Shown here piece after piece: positions 13,301 through 24,011 of a stretch of 64,000 bases of DNA. The notes under the pieces were generated by a model, which saw only the letters and a list, made by a program, of their open reading frames with translations, was not told the origin of the DNA and searched no databases. How positions within the stretch are numbered: the first letter of the stretch is position 1; each line of letters starts with the position of its first letter. This stretch comes from Atopsyche davidsoni (Eukaryota > Arthropoda > Insecta > Trichoptera > Hydrobiosidae), in contig JAILWY010000008.1 of assembly GCA_022113835.1 (NCBI GenBank), positions 1,666,001 to 1,730,000 on the forward strand. The letters run 5' to 3'. Position numbers and translations under genes: made by a program.

Positions 13301-16287
13301 CTAGGGTACAGTGCCACAATGCAATTAGCCAGAAGGTGAGTCGGTGTTTCAGCACCTGCCTTCGGGAGCCCCTTCAGCACCAGTCGCACGTTACCTGCGG
13401 TGTAATTAAATCACATTTCAGGTAATTCATTTTAAAGCCTTTGTGCAGAGTAACGAGTAACGAGAACATCCCGCAGCTTCTCTTCGCTCGGGCGGTTGCG
13501 TTTGACTGTAACGTCTTACTGAAACGACGAACGAATTAAATATAATGGAAACCAAAACTTTGAATCTGTACGCCACAACGGGACGCATAATATTTTTATA
13601 TATATTGGTTACAGTGACAACATTGAGCTTCAAATTTCACGTAGAAATTAACGATCTTGTGAAATTAATTCTAAACTAATGACTTCAAGTAAAGTGTAAT
13701 ATCTATAAGTAAAATGCCTTTGTTTGGGATTTTCTCAGAAAAGGCAAAATTACATCGATTCTTTTCAACCTATTAATTAGTAACATTTCAGTTTTTTTTA
13801 TATTTGAATGATAGATATTTGATATAAAGAAGGTAATATCGTCAAAATCAGAGCGTCGATTTCAAGTATTTTGGACTTGTATTATATATCAAAGGCTGCT
13901 TAATGGATGACGAATACACAGATATATTTTTTTGTGATATTAAACATATCAGCCTCTCCTCGCCACTGAGTCCTCTAACAGAAAAAAAGTTACATTTTAA
14001 AAGTTTAAATATACGTATCATGTTACAGCACTACCAAAAAAGCTATATCTAGGCTGAAAATCACTCAGTGAAGATAAATGTGTATAAAATTGAAAGGCTT
14101 ATTCAGTATGAGAAGCAGTCTAAGTAGCAGTTCCCAGCAGCAGCATGGGCTTGGTGCATCGCGTTGAGTGTATAAAGCTGCATACATTAATGCTGCCCTC
14201 ATTATACGGGGATGCAAATGGAAATGTATTCTAAAATATTCAACCTTGCATTGAGCGTACGAAAACATAAATATTATGTATTCAGTATATTATTTATGTC
14301 TTAAATAATATCTTACAGCAGTTTTGAAAAATTTTAATTTAATATTTTGTGCTTTAAATAATATGTAAAATTAAAAAAAGCCGCAGATACGAGTATGTTA
14401 TAATTTTTTTTTTCAGTTTTCACTTCAAATGAAATAACTTATTTTATAGATTGATTAAACTTGAACACAGCTTTTTATTCGATATACGTAAGTTTTTTAA
14501 GTAAGTAAGTTTAACGGTAATATAAAAATATATATTTAAATCTATTAAGTTATTTTAAGACATAAAATTATACAACACTCTTTATATATGAAAACAACAA
14601 ATGATATATCAATAAGCAAAAATAATATATAAATCAAAACATGGAAATGGAAAACGTAAAATTTATCTTGAAGAAAAATTTCAATATCGTCAGTAAAATT
14701 TGTTATTGATTATGCTGACAATATTTGTTAAGATTATAAAAGGGAAGGTTTTATAAAATTGACAAGGTTTGTTTTTATTTTTTTTATCAATAAAAGAATG
14801 CAGAAAACTCAAACAATTGCCAAGCTGATTAAAATTCTAAATAAAAGGCTGTCTCAATTATACGAAGATCAAAGTTACAGCCGGACGCGGTTCAGTAAAC
14901 CTTCAGAAGAGAGGGGAGTTTTAAAACCTACTGTTATTGATGTAAAAAAAATAATTACGAAATCAAAATTCAAAAATATATTCCCGAGAAGCCCTGTTCA
15001 GTGGCGTGGCGTTCCAGTGGCGTACGATAAATAATAAAGATAATCGTTCTCCAGGTACTTTCTTGCGCCAGTACAAAATATGGTGAAAATTGGGTCAATT
15101 AAAGTAATTTACTCTTCGTTCTTACGGCGCCTCTGGGAAAACCATTTTCCTTGGCCAACAAGGCGAAGAAGATAACTAAAGGGTGGAAAATTATGAAAAA
15201 AGTTGAGCAGCACGGTAAATTGTATTCAAATTTTGCTTCTTGGGGCTTCTAAATATTATTGTAATTTTGTTTTATAAAGAACAATTTCCCTGAATAGGGA
15301 TTTAGAAGACGAGGTTCCTTTATCTCTGGTAGTTTTGAGCATTTATATTACATTTATTCATATTTTAAGCCCTGCGATCTCATCTGTATTTCTTTAGTTT
15401 TTTTGCATTTTCTCCATAGTAGTAAACAAAAACACAAGTCAACCTATTTGGTTTTGTAATAATACTGCTTGCGTCATATAAAAAGCTGGATCTAGTATAA
15501 TATTGTTTTTATACGTTATTCATAACATTGCTTTATCCCCAAAAAACACATTTTAATAAATATATATAAAAAACAAATGGTTTACATATGAAAAACTGTT
15601 TTCAAAACTTTGCCACAGTCTGATGAAGTTCTTGAAAGACAAAAGCTCTCATATTAAAAAATGTTTGTATAGTCTTTTGGATTTTAGTAAAGATTGGATA
15701 AGTTTATTTGTTATTCACTTTTACTTGCTTATTTGCATAAATATGAAGAATTTTTTTTTTAATTGTATTTTAATACAATAGAAGATTTCCTTAATAAAAT
15801 TAATTTCCATAGTTTTGAATTGAGTATTTTATTGAGACTTCTGAAATTCTTGATAAGCTTCTTAAAAGCCTCACTTTAAGCTGTGTAACCAATTTACTCA
15901 AAAAAAATCCACAATACCCAGGAAGTCAGGGTTCAAATATCACTTAAGTTTTAAAAAAAGCTTTGATCTCCATCGTTTCAAATGTGAATTGATTAACTCA
16001 AAATATATCGTATGCAATAAAAAGCATGCGGATGTAACCCCGTTCTATGTAAATTTTGGTGTATGAACAAATTGTGTAGGTCATGCGACACTGTTTCAGC
16101 AAAAATTCCCTATTTCCGGTGAAAGCACGTCATTCTAAACAAAATAAACAAACCGGCTGTGATGGATACTTTTACGTCATTTGAATGGGCAAACTGTTGC
16201 ATATATATTTATTTGTTGGCCGATAGTAGTTTTGTTCTTTTTGATTTTTGTACTGTGCGTGTTTGTCTCGTGTAATTCACGTAGGAA
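10311..16287. other. Gene-free AT-rich stretch
   Basis: No supported gene. Short GC-richer patches occur at 12180-12260, 13260-13530 and 14870-15200. A 91-codon open frame (14759-15034) has no recognisable domain and ordinary AT-rich codon content. At 15618 CTGATGA is followed by a short stem and AAAAGC, a weak hammerhead-like arrangement that lacks the GAAA core. Confidence 0.4.
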
Positions 16288-16294
16288 GGTTGTT

Positions 16295-16480
16295 AGTTAA
16301 CTTGTTAGCTCAGTAGTTAGACCGCTGACCCTTAATCGAGATATTCTCAGATCGATTCTCGTTCTGGCAGGTGAATCCCAAATAAATGTGAATTACCTCA
16401 AGCCTATTTTACGTAAGGTTAGTCGAAGATGACTTGAATTGAATTGACATCAAATCGGGTAATGATAAAAAAAAACCCTT
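16295..16480 (+). mobile_element. tRNA-derived SINE (Lys-like head)
   Basis: TTAGCTCAGTAG at 16305-16316 is a close match to the Pol III A box, and GATCGATTCTC at 16350-16360 to the B box. The loop CCCTTAA between them is as in tRNA-Lys with anticodon CTT. A tRNA-unrelated body follows, ending in GATGACTTGAATTGAATTG and an A-rich tail (GATAAAAAAAAA, near 16464-16475). Head, body and tail are the standard SINE order. The T-stem is decayed and no target duplication is obvious, so this is an old copy. Confidence 0.7.
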
Positions 16481-17677
16481 TTCAATCTTCCATTGATTAT
16501 TATTCAATAATCGATCTTATCAATTTTTTCTAGATATGAAGAACATAGCAACATAATATTTAAAAATATAAATGAAAAAGACACTATGAATTATCAAAAT
16601 TTACAAACAAATAACTAAAATCTCCACTTGGTGCAGCCTCTTCCATTTCTTGTAAATGGATTCATAAGACAGTAATGTTGCAGCCAGCAATAAATATTAA
16701 AAATTGATACATCTTACTGACAACAATGCAATTAACACTGTATTATAATAACAAGGTTATAATTTTTAAAAAAAATTATACTACCTTAGAAACTAAGCCT
16801 CGTGTAGTGAAAGTTTATTTTCGATTAGAAATCACTCTTCTCCGTAATTTGGTAGAATATTTTATGAACTACACAAATTATTTATTTTCATCAATTCAAT
16901 AAATACCTATGTTAATGGTACAATATTTAGATTCTAGAAATACGATCTTCAATTTCTCAGTTATGATATTCCATTTCGGATGATTGACCCTCAGTTCTCG
17001 CTAATGGAATTCATCCCCCCCATTCAGGGTCACTAATAACTGGGGACTCCCATCTTGTATTCTCTTATCAATTCAGTTCTGGAAGAAGGCCCCCCCTTAC
17101 TCTCAGTCTACGACGATTATTTTGATCCTTCCAGTATTTCAGAACAGCTGAGAATTTGAGAGACGAATCTAATACATATTAATAATAAACTTTGGACCCA
17201 TACTTATTCAACCTCGATATAAATATATACACCCCATCAATATTAATATGAATGCATATACATGTAATTAATTTTTGTTATTTTGAAGTGATAATAAATT
17301 TGTCTTTCATATAAAAGCACATCATAAAATCAACACAAGTAATATTTCACAACGGGGTGATTTGTATTAGATTTACATTCTGAAAATTCTCATGAAAAAA
17401 CGTAATAATATTTTTCGCGGAATTCGGTTTTCCGTACAACAAATGCGTGTGTTAACGACTTTTGACGAGAGATTTACGGCGGCTGTGAATATGTTTTAAT
17501 AAAAATTCTGCTTTTGATAATGTACGCAGATGTTACCATTCTTGTATTGTAATTACCCTTTGGTAATAAATGAGGTGTCTCAGAACCCAAAAACTATACG
17601 AGAAAAAAGTAAAAAAACTACTCTCAAGAATGATACGGTTTAATGAGACAAAATTTTAATGAAATGTTTTTTTTTAT
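16481..17677. other. Gene-free stretch
   Basis: AT-rich with a GC-richer patch at 16980-17100. I see no gene or repeat here. Confidence 0.4.
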
Positions 17678-17990
17678 ATCTATGTTATGGATTAGTCAAT
17701 CAAGATGCGTATTTATTACCCATTACGGGGTTATTATATTTACTAATATGATTAGGCACATTAGTTCATATATAGAAGATGATTTAAAGAAACTCTCAGA
17801 AAAATATCATCGTGATTTGTGTGGGATTTGAACCTTTGATCATCTTCTATGTATATCTATTTATGGATTGGTCAATCATATGCGTATTTATTACCCATTA
17901 CGGGTTTTATTATTTTATTACTAATATTATTAGGCACATTAGTTCATATATAGAAGATTATATATAGATATATAGAAGAATTTTTAAAAA
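17678..17990 (-). mobile_element. tRNA-Thr-like retroposon, two rearranged 3' pieces (copy B)
   Basis: Two adjacent minus-strand copies of the element's terminal arm are present (17683-17835 and 17861-17990). Each has the landmark order GTATTTATTACCCATTACGGG, TACTAATAT..ATTAGGCACATTAGTTCATA and TAGAAGAT. The first reaches the T-arm (GTGGGATTTGAACC, 17820-17833) and then jumps into another terminal arm, so it is broken inside the tRNA-like module. Together with copy C at 18066 this makes a cluster of three copies in about 650 bp. Confidence 0.75.
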
Positions 17991-18065
17991 TAATGTCCAG
18001 ATGGGACTAAAATCGCTTCACTTGTTACTTTGCTCAAAAAGTCCAGTGCTTGCAAATCACTAAAT

Positions 18066-18330
18066 ATTGATTGGCCTGGGCACATTGATTCATATGTAGA
18101 GTATGATTGTTAAAAATTATCGATAAACGGAAGTGATTCGTTAGTACAGGAGTTCGTACACCGGTCGTGTAAACCAGGAGATGTGGGTTCAAATCCCACA
18201 CAAATCACGATGATATTTTTCTGAGAGTTTCTTTAAATCATCTTCTATATATGAACTAATGTGCCTAATCATACATCTTCTATGTGTGAACGCATGTGCC
18301 TAATCATATTAGTAATATAATTTAATTAAA
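18066..18330 (+). mobile_element. tRNA-Thr-like palindromic retroposon, copy C
   Basis: The left arm starts near TTGGCCTGGGCACATTG. The tRNA-like module is 18135-18207, again exactly 73 nt, with T-arm GTGGG-TTCAAAT-CCCAC. In this copy the anticodon stem reads CCGGT/ACCAG, so the pair next to the loop is T-A where most copies have C-G, a covariation that keeps the pairing. The 3' arm is duplicated in tandem (ATCTTCTAT...CCTAATCATA occurs twice, about 18239-18310). Confidence 0.8.
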
Positions 18331-18429
18331 AAATAAAACTCAATCAGTGTGTGCAAAATAACCGAAACCCGTTCAGCCCAAATCGCACTGAATTTAATCA
18401 ATTCTGCGAAATAACAGAATAATCACACG

Positions 18430-18640
18430 CAGTAAAGCGCTCAGCGCGATTACACCGCCACTCAGTTCTGCTGCCCTGCGAGGTGCAGTTTACGCGGGCG
18501 GCGGTCGCGAGCCCCGCCATTGGTCGCCCGGCCGGCCAATCGTAATCCCGCCCCCGGCCGGCTCGTAATCCGCACCCAGCATAGGGCCCGAATGCGATTA
18601 TGCGCGGGCCCGCTCGGAAACTGATACACCGAATGTGCCA
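18430..18640. promoter_or_regulatory. CpG-rich, promoter-like island with CCAAT and GC boxes
   Basis: This is the most GC- and CpG-rich segment of the window. It holds an inverted CCAAT box (ATTGG, 18519-18523) facing a direct one (CCAAT, 18536-18540), a GC box (CCCGCCCCCGG, 18547-18557), and two TAATCC words (18543-18548 and 18566-18571), which match the binding site of K50 homeodomain proteins such as Otd/Bicoid. A minus-strand frame of 97 codons runs through it but has the Arg/Ala/Gly bias expected of any GC-rich DNA. It may be a promoter or enhancer; direction and target are unknown. Foreign or contaminant origin is possible but unsupported. Confidence 0.4.
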
Positions 18641-18997
18641 CACGCGATTAAAACGATAAACCAGCATTATAGTTCCACGCATTTGTGGCACGAGCTTTAT
18701 TATTTTTGATCGATTTTGTATTAGGAATATTTATTTTTTGCGACAATATTGTAATTTACGACAATCCACTGCTAATAACATTAATGGTAAAAATAAACTT
18801 TCATCTGGTCGCCGGTCTGCAACAAAGTCTTTTAAAGTCCAAAGAGCACGCAAGTAATAATCAAGACGTCACGGACTTGAATGACCTGTACAAATATAAT
18901 ATATCTAGTTTTGTTAAGGGACAAGGCATTTGATTATGATTATGATAAACAATAACTTTTTATTTATATCTTCACTGTGAGTTTATTAGAATTATTT

Positions 18998-19043
18998 TGC
19001 ATAACTAGTTTCGACATTATACACCAGGTCATCATCAGATGCA
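18998..19043 (-). ncRNA. Hammerhead ribozyme-like motif, unit 1, minus strand
   Basis: Read on the minus strand: stem I TGCAT, core CTGATGA, a 19-nt hairpin-capable segment starting TGACCTGG and ending ATGTC, core GAAA, mini stem III (AC-TA-GT), T at the predicted cleavage position, then stem I partner ATGCA. Stem II is weak (three sure pairs, GAC/GTC), so activity of this copy is doubtful. Confidence 0.5.
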
Positions 19044-19055
19044 TGACTAAACTGA

Positions 19056-19101
19056 TGCATCTGATGATGACATGGTGTATAAGGTCGAAACTAGTTATGC
19101 A
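19056..19101 (+). ncRNA. Hammerhead ribozyme-like motif, unit 1, plus strand
   Basis: Stem I TGCAT (19056-19060) pairs with ATGCA (19097-19101). Core CTGATGA is 19061-19067 and GAAA is 19087-19090. Stem III is AC-TA-GT (19090-19095), followed by T19096, after which cleavage would occur. Stem II keeps GAC/GTC; the comparison with the minus-strand copy suggests an ancestral GACCT/AGGTC. As in all copies an extra T sits between CTGATGA and stem II. Confidence 0.55.
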
Positions 19102-19299
19102 AAATAATTCTAATAAACTCACAGTGAAGATATAAATAAAAAGATATTGTTTATCATTATAATAATGGATCTTCACCATTCAAACGCCTTGTCCCTCAAC
19201 AACATCCATTACTATAATGATAAAAGTATCTTTGTATTTTGTCTTCACTTTGAGTTTATTAAAAAAATTGCATTACTAGTATCGACCCATTTTAGTTAA

Positions 19300-19343
19300 G
19301 CATCTGATGATGACCCAGTGTGTTGGGTCGAAACTAGTAATGC
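19300..19343 (+). ncRNA. Best-preserved hammerhead ribozyme-like motif (unit 2)
   Basis: Stem I is GCAT/ATGC (19300-19303, 19340-19343). Core CTGATGA is at 19304-19310. Stem II is a perfect 6-bp GACCCA/TGGGTC (19312-19317, 19324-19329) with loop GTGTGT. Core GAAA is at 19330-19333, stem III is AC-TA-GT (to 19338), and A19339 occupies the position before predicted cleavage. All conserved core bases of a type I hammerhead are present. A 2-bp stem III is typical of minimal hammerheads that work as dimers, and ACTAGT is self-complementary. One unpaired T (19311) precedes stem II and could lower activity. Confidence 0.7.
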
Positions 19344-19477
19344 AAAAAAATTTAATAAACTCAAAGTGAAGACAAAATACAAAGGTACTTTTATCATAAT
19401 AATAATATATCTAAGTAATCAATATTTTTGATAAAAAGTACTTGGTGAAATTCCGTTTTAATATTTTAAATAAAATA

Positions 19478-19883
19478 CAGTAACACCCCGCTTTACGCGA
19501 GGGATACGTTCCGGAAAAAATCGCGTTAAGTGAAATTCGCGTATATCGGGGTTTACGATTAAATATACATACATAGTCAAAACTTAATAATAATTTCTAA
19601 AACACTTTAATTCTAAGAACACTTTATGCAGTATTACATGTTATTTTTATTGAAAAATACATCTATTGTCTTTAGGGTAGCGTTTCTTTTACGTTCTTGT
19701 AAAATAAGTTCATAACACCCAACGCTGTTTTTAATTGTTAAGAGAAGTCAATGACTACTTTATGTTCATACATATTCTTATAATAAAAAAATCGCGTAAT
19801 GCGGGGCATTTTAACGCGAAATTTGAAATTCGCGTTATAGTGAAACCGCGCATAACGGGGTCGCGTAAAGCGGGGTATTACTG
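19478..19883 (+). mobile_element. pogo-like MITE, copy 1 (TA target duplication)
   Basis: Inverted ends begin CAGTAACACCCCGCTTTACG on the left, and the right end is the complement of CAGTAATACCCCGCTTTACG. Both are flanked by TA (19476-19477, 19884-19885). The 406-bp interior holds the CGCGTTA-type repeats usual for the ends and no transposase. Terminal CAGTR and TA duplication match the pogo/Tigger branch of Tc1/mariner; this is a non-autonomous copy. A second copy is at 47344-47744. Confidence 0.85.
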
Positions 19884-22800
19884 TACTCTATTTATCAGGC
19901 ACATTGCGTTTAAATTACCACCTGAATATCATTACATCTCTCTCATCAGTTTGATAATTCCAATAAATTCTTAATTTTGACCAAAACGTCAAAATTAAAA
20001 AAAACACTAAAAATTGTTACTGTTATTTCATGTAAAATAGCAGTTATTTTTGAGGATTAATGTCGCTTGTTCTAGTCGTTGTTTTTATTACATCCTACTA
20101 AATTGACCTTCACAAAGCGTCAGCGTTTATTCTTAAAAAAATACCTGTACGTAGTCGGATCCACAAATACTCATGGCTGTATGTATTTAAACTTGTCCGT
20201 TTGAATAACTATAATTGCCCGTACAGTGGTTCTCAAACTATCGAGGAGTTTGCTGTTACACCTGAGACATTATTTGCTGATAGTCTAGGTTTGTATTAGA
20301 TCAGTGGTTCCAAACTTCATTACCGGGACAGAAGAACGATCTACAGGATGGTCTCTGTCAATATTTGATTAGGTAAGACTCCAGGAAGTAGTGTCTGTAG
20401 AGTACTTGTGATCAATTCGGGATCACCAGTATCTTTTCCGAGTTAAGTTAAAGTTGTTTTAACTTTGTGCTAATTTACTTATCTTGTATTGAGGTCGTAA
20501 AATTTAATTATTTGATTAAATTTTTTTGTTTAACTGATGATAATTTCATTGTTTTCTTTACTGTTACTTTAATCATGTAAGTTAGAGCAAACAAAATTTT
20601 ATAAGTATTTTTTTTTTTCAGTTTTTATCGTGTGAGTAAAGTTTGGTTTATAAATTTGATATGAATGAATATCTTCATTGTTGAAGCCTTCCAAGCGAAT
20701 AACGTTCCGTTTACTTCAGTTGATGAATCTGACGTTTTTACAGTTAAAGGATCGATTGTTCCCATGTTGTTTTTAACTTTGTTCTAAAAAGCACGCTCCA
20801 CTTTTCAGCAAGCCATTCTGACTGAATAACGAACGTTCTTTCATAACTAGAACAAGAGCCTCGGAGAAATATAAAGTACTTAAAACAACTCCAAACTTTA
20901 ATTCTATATTTTTAGTGTGTTTTCCATCACGCACAAAACTAACAGCTGTGTTTTATTAACGGATTTTTTTTTGTATTAATCGCTTTTAACCGCCTTGCAT
21001 ATGAGAAACTGGTTCTTATGTATAAATTAGAGTTTATCATGAATTAAGAAGCTAGACAGATTGCTTGCCAACCACAAACTCCTTGAATGTCATTAGTATT
21101 TTAAAGCACAAAGTACGCTGAAAATTCACTGTTGAAAGAAATGTATAATTATTAAATAATTTTAGCTATGTTTATGGTTTTTTGGTACATCAATATCGAA
21201 AATAGCTTCTGTGTTGATTTTATTTTATATTAAAAGTAATATTGTAAACGCGGCTTTATACGTACCCCTATACCCTTATTTTATTTTCTAAAATGTGAGT
21301 CTCTTGAATTTTAAGTATATTATACTTTATTGAGATATATTTTGTCGTCACGTCACTATTTATAGTTGAAATTCTAGGAATCCTCCGCCACATTAATACA
21401 TTCAAATGAGTGCTTCGAAGGCACGCCATCTTTTGATGTCTAAATTATTCAACTTGAATTATTAAATTAACATAAGGCTTTCATTAGGGGTAGTTAGATG
21501 GAATGTAACGTTTAACTTCCAGTCGTATGAAAGCTGAGTCGAGCAGATAAAATATCATCTGAAATAATATTTAGGGTGATTTCAATCATAAATTATAATT
21601 TAATTGCAAATTGAATGAATAATTACTATTGTAATATGAACACTCAAGGTTAACAAACTAGATTTTATTTTGTATAAATATTCATAAAATTTACTTTAAA
21701 AATTTTAATTTTTTTTATTATATTAAAAATATTCCTGATCTATCATTAATATAAAAGTAATAACACGTTGTTAACTGAATTTAGACAGCTCTTTTTTATA
21801 ACACTCTAAATTCATGCTTAGCGAATTTTCAAAGAAAACTATTTTGTCTTCGTTTTATATCGATTAAGTTTATTTTCAGGTAATTGATTCATACATCAAA
21901 GAACTAGATTTTTTTTCGTAATGCAAATGGAATTCAATACCAAACCTCTAAGCTTTCACTTATCCAATCAACCATCGTGACTTTCTCAATTAATAAATAC
22001 TGATATACAAACAAAAATACATAAATAATGAACTTTTAATTTTTATTTGAAAATTTTAAAAATTTATTTTATAGGGTTTTTTTTTCGATTTTCTAGAATT
22101 TTAATACACTTATGTAATAAAAGACATCTAAAAATTTAAGCAGTATTTTTTAACTTTTTTTAAGATTTCTTTGTATCATAAAATCTTGTTATATCCTCTT
22201 TAAGTTACTATCCTTAAGTTAGTATAAATAATTTTAATTATCAGTATTTTTTTTACTGTAAAAGTGAAATATACTGATATTAAATAAAAACTAATGCACT
22301 GGCTTCATTTTTACGTCAATCCTGAGTTCAGGTTCAACCCAAAGCCTAAACATACAACTTTTTACACGAAAAGGTACCTTATCGGTTCAGTTAACACAGC
22401 AGCCAGTTTTACGTCAACGTCGACCTTTCAAAAACTTTATAATCCTTCAGCTTTTAGCTTTTTTTTTTCATGGATGCAAGTCTACAAATTTTTCACGGTT
22501 TTCGTGTTTTGGCACGTCAAAGGAAACGTTAGTATTGACTTTCATTTCGCAAGTATATATAAGTATATATATTTTTTTTTTTTTGGATATTATACTATTT
22601 ACACAATATTAGGAGAATCGATGCATAATCAAACGATACGACATATTTTTTTTATAATTCATGACACCGGTGGAATTCAAACCCACGTCAAGTTAGAAAG
22701 CTTTTACTTATCGTGTCACACCTGTTCTAACAGTGTTTCATGTGTAAATCAAATAACTCAATGTTGTACACGCAATGGGCTTTTATGGATTTAATTAAAA

Positions 22801-24011
22801 TGTTTTATGAAAATCATTGATAATCTGCAATCCAATTATGGTTTCATTAGTGTTGACATTAAAATAGTCTGAATTGCAACATTACATAGAATATAATCAT
22901 GCTCTATATAAATATGAGGAAAATTAGCGAGGGTATTTAGTTTGGTTGTTAGGGTAGGTTATAGTAGGTCTCTGAAAGGTACCCGTGGAAGGCTTTGTTC
23001 TTATCGATGATCGTTTACAGTAATGCTTGGAGATTACGTGCAATAGGTTTTCAGATTAAAACAATTGTTCCTAAGGCTAAGCTTACCGCCACGGCTTTCA
23101 ATTCAACCGCAGTAGGTTTAAATAAACGTGAAAGCATATTCGAAAATGCCTACACATATTGCTATCATTATCTACTACTAATGGATAAAGGTCAACCCTT
23201 CGATTTTCCAAATATAAAACAATAGACTAAATAGAATGCTAGAACTTTTCCTCGACTAACTGAGTTAATTTTAAATATTTTATTTCAAAACAATATTTAT
23301 GAGAAGTCGATTTTCTAGGAGATTGTGAACACTTCGGAAAAAATATTATTTATGTAAAATCTTTAAAATACAAATTAATTTTCGAAACGTAAAACCCACT
23401 TCTTATTTCATGCCTTCTTGCTTCTTTAAAAGCATAAATCAAATAAAATAAATAGTAAAATTAATTTGATTCAAAATATTAAATTGAATGCTAAAATAAT
23501 TAGTGAGAGTGCGTTTATATCTTTCTGGTGATATTGAATTCCAGTTAAGAACCTGTGGTGTTAAAATTAATATCTTTTGATATTTGAAACGGCTTTTAGA
23601 AGGATAATTATCTGCATTGTCTTGTTAAAGTTTTTTTTTAATTTAAAATTTATAAAAAATCTTAAATTTCATGTTACATTAACAAACAGAGTTGATGAGC
23701 TAATTAATTATTTTTCATAGCCAATTTTCCCTTCCTTCAGGATGAAGAATCGCAACCGATGACAGCCATAATTATACTGTTTTCATTTTTTTCAAAGAAT
23801 ATTTTTAATTATGATTTTCGTTTCCAAAACAAAGAAGAAATTCTCTCTATTCTTGTAGCGACTCACGGAGAAATATGTTTTTTCATTTGAAAACGAAATG
23901 AAGGAACATTACGTTTTATTTCATTTAATTAAAAATCAAGAATGAAACAAAATATTAGTTGCGTTTTCAATTAAAATTAGACTTCTTCTATTGAATAACG
24001 CATGAAGAGTT
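19884..24011. other. Gene-free AT-rich stretch
   Basis: The longest open frame in the window (22294-22794, 166 codons) lies here, rich in Phe, Tyr and Ile from T-runs; I do not accept it as a gene. Two hAT-type terminal words occur at 20224 and 20302. Near 22675-22695 the minus strand has a B-box-like GGGTTTGAATTCC with a matched T-stem, perhaps a SINE relic. Confidence 0.4.
20224..20320 (+). mobile_element. Two hAT-type terminal sequences (relics)
   Basis: CAGTGGTTCTCAAACT (20224-20239) and CAGTGGTTCCAAACTT (20302-20317) are both close to the terminal inverted repeat common in hAT transposons. They lie in the same orientation with no matching opposite ends nearby, so these are probably truncated or nested fragments. 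Confidence 0.4.

Larger units (their letters stand above)
18908..19401 (+). mobile_element. Dimeric palindromic hammerhead element with 12-bp target duplication
   Basis: Two units lie head to tail (about 18908-19202 and 19203-19401) between exact 12-bp repeats ATAATATATCTA (18896-18907 and 19402-19413). The unit is a large palindrome. Outer ends are TTGTTAAGGGACAAGG (18911) and CCTTGTCCCTCAACAA (to 19202). Inner arms include CTTCACTGTGAGTTTATTAG and its complement. The centre carries CTGATGATGAC...GGTCGAAACTAGT, a hammerhead-ribozyme layout, on both strands in unit 1 and on the plus strand in unit 2. Hammerhead motifs are known in Penelope-like elements and retrozymes; assignment to either is inference, as there is no coding sequence. 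Confidence 0.8.
18876..19477 (+). repeat. Repeat X, interrupted by the dimeric hammerhead element
   Basis: Repeat X runs 18876-18907, is interrupted at 18908-19401, and resumes 19414-19477. Its order is CGGACTTGAATGACC, ATAATATATCTA, AATCAATATTTTTGATAAAA, AGTACTTGGTGAAATTCC and TTTTAATATTTTAAATAAAA. The same order, uninterrupted, occurs on the minus strand at 47747-47842. Shorter or rearranged members are at 24322-24375, 47005-47040 and 59050-59080. A pogo-like MITE abuts its right end at 19478. Confidence 0.75.

Noticed and set aside
13261..13345. GTCAGGTAAGT and AAGGTGAGT as splice donors of short exons
   Set aside because: The donor words are good, but no convincing acceptor or open frame accompanies them, and AGGTTAGGT-like DNA is a common insect repeat.
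15611..15650. CTGATGA followed by a stem and AAAAGC as a hammerhead
   Set aside because: The GAAA core is changed, stem II has a bulge, and no stem I partner is found.
18398..18691. 97-codon minus-strand frame across the CpG island
   Set aside because: Arg/Ala/Gly-rich content is expected from GC-rich DNA lacking stops; no recognisable motif.
22294..22794. Longest open frame, 166 codons, plus strand
   Set aside because: Composition follows T-runs (Phe, Tyr, Ile), no domain, no splice or promoter context, and it includes microsatellite-like TATATA and T-tracts.
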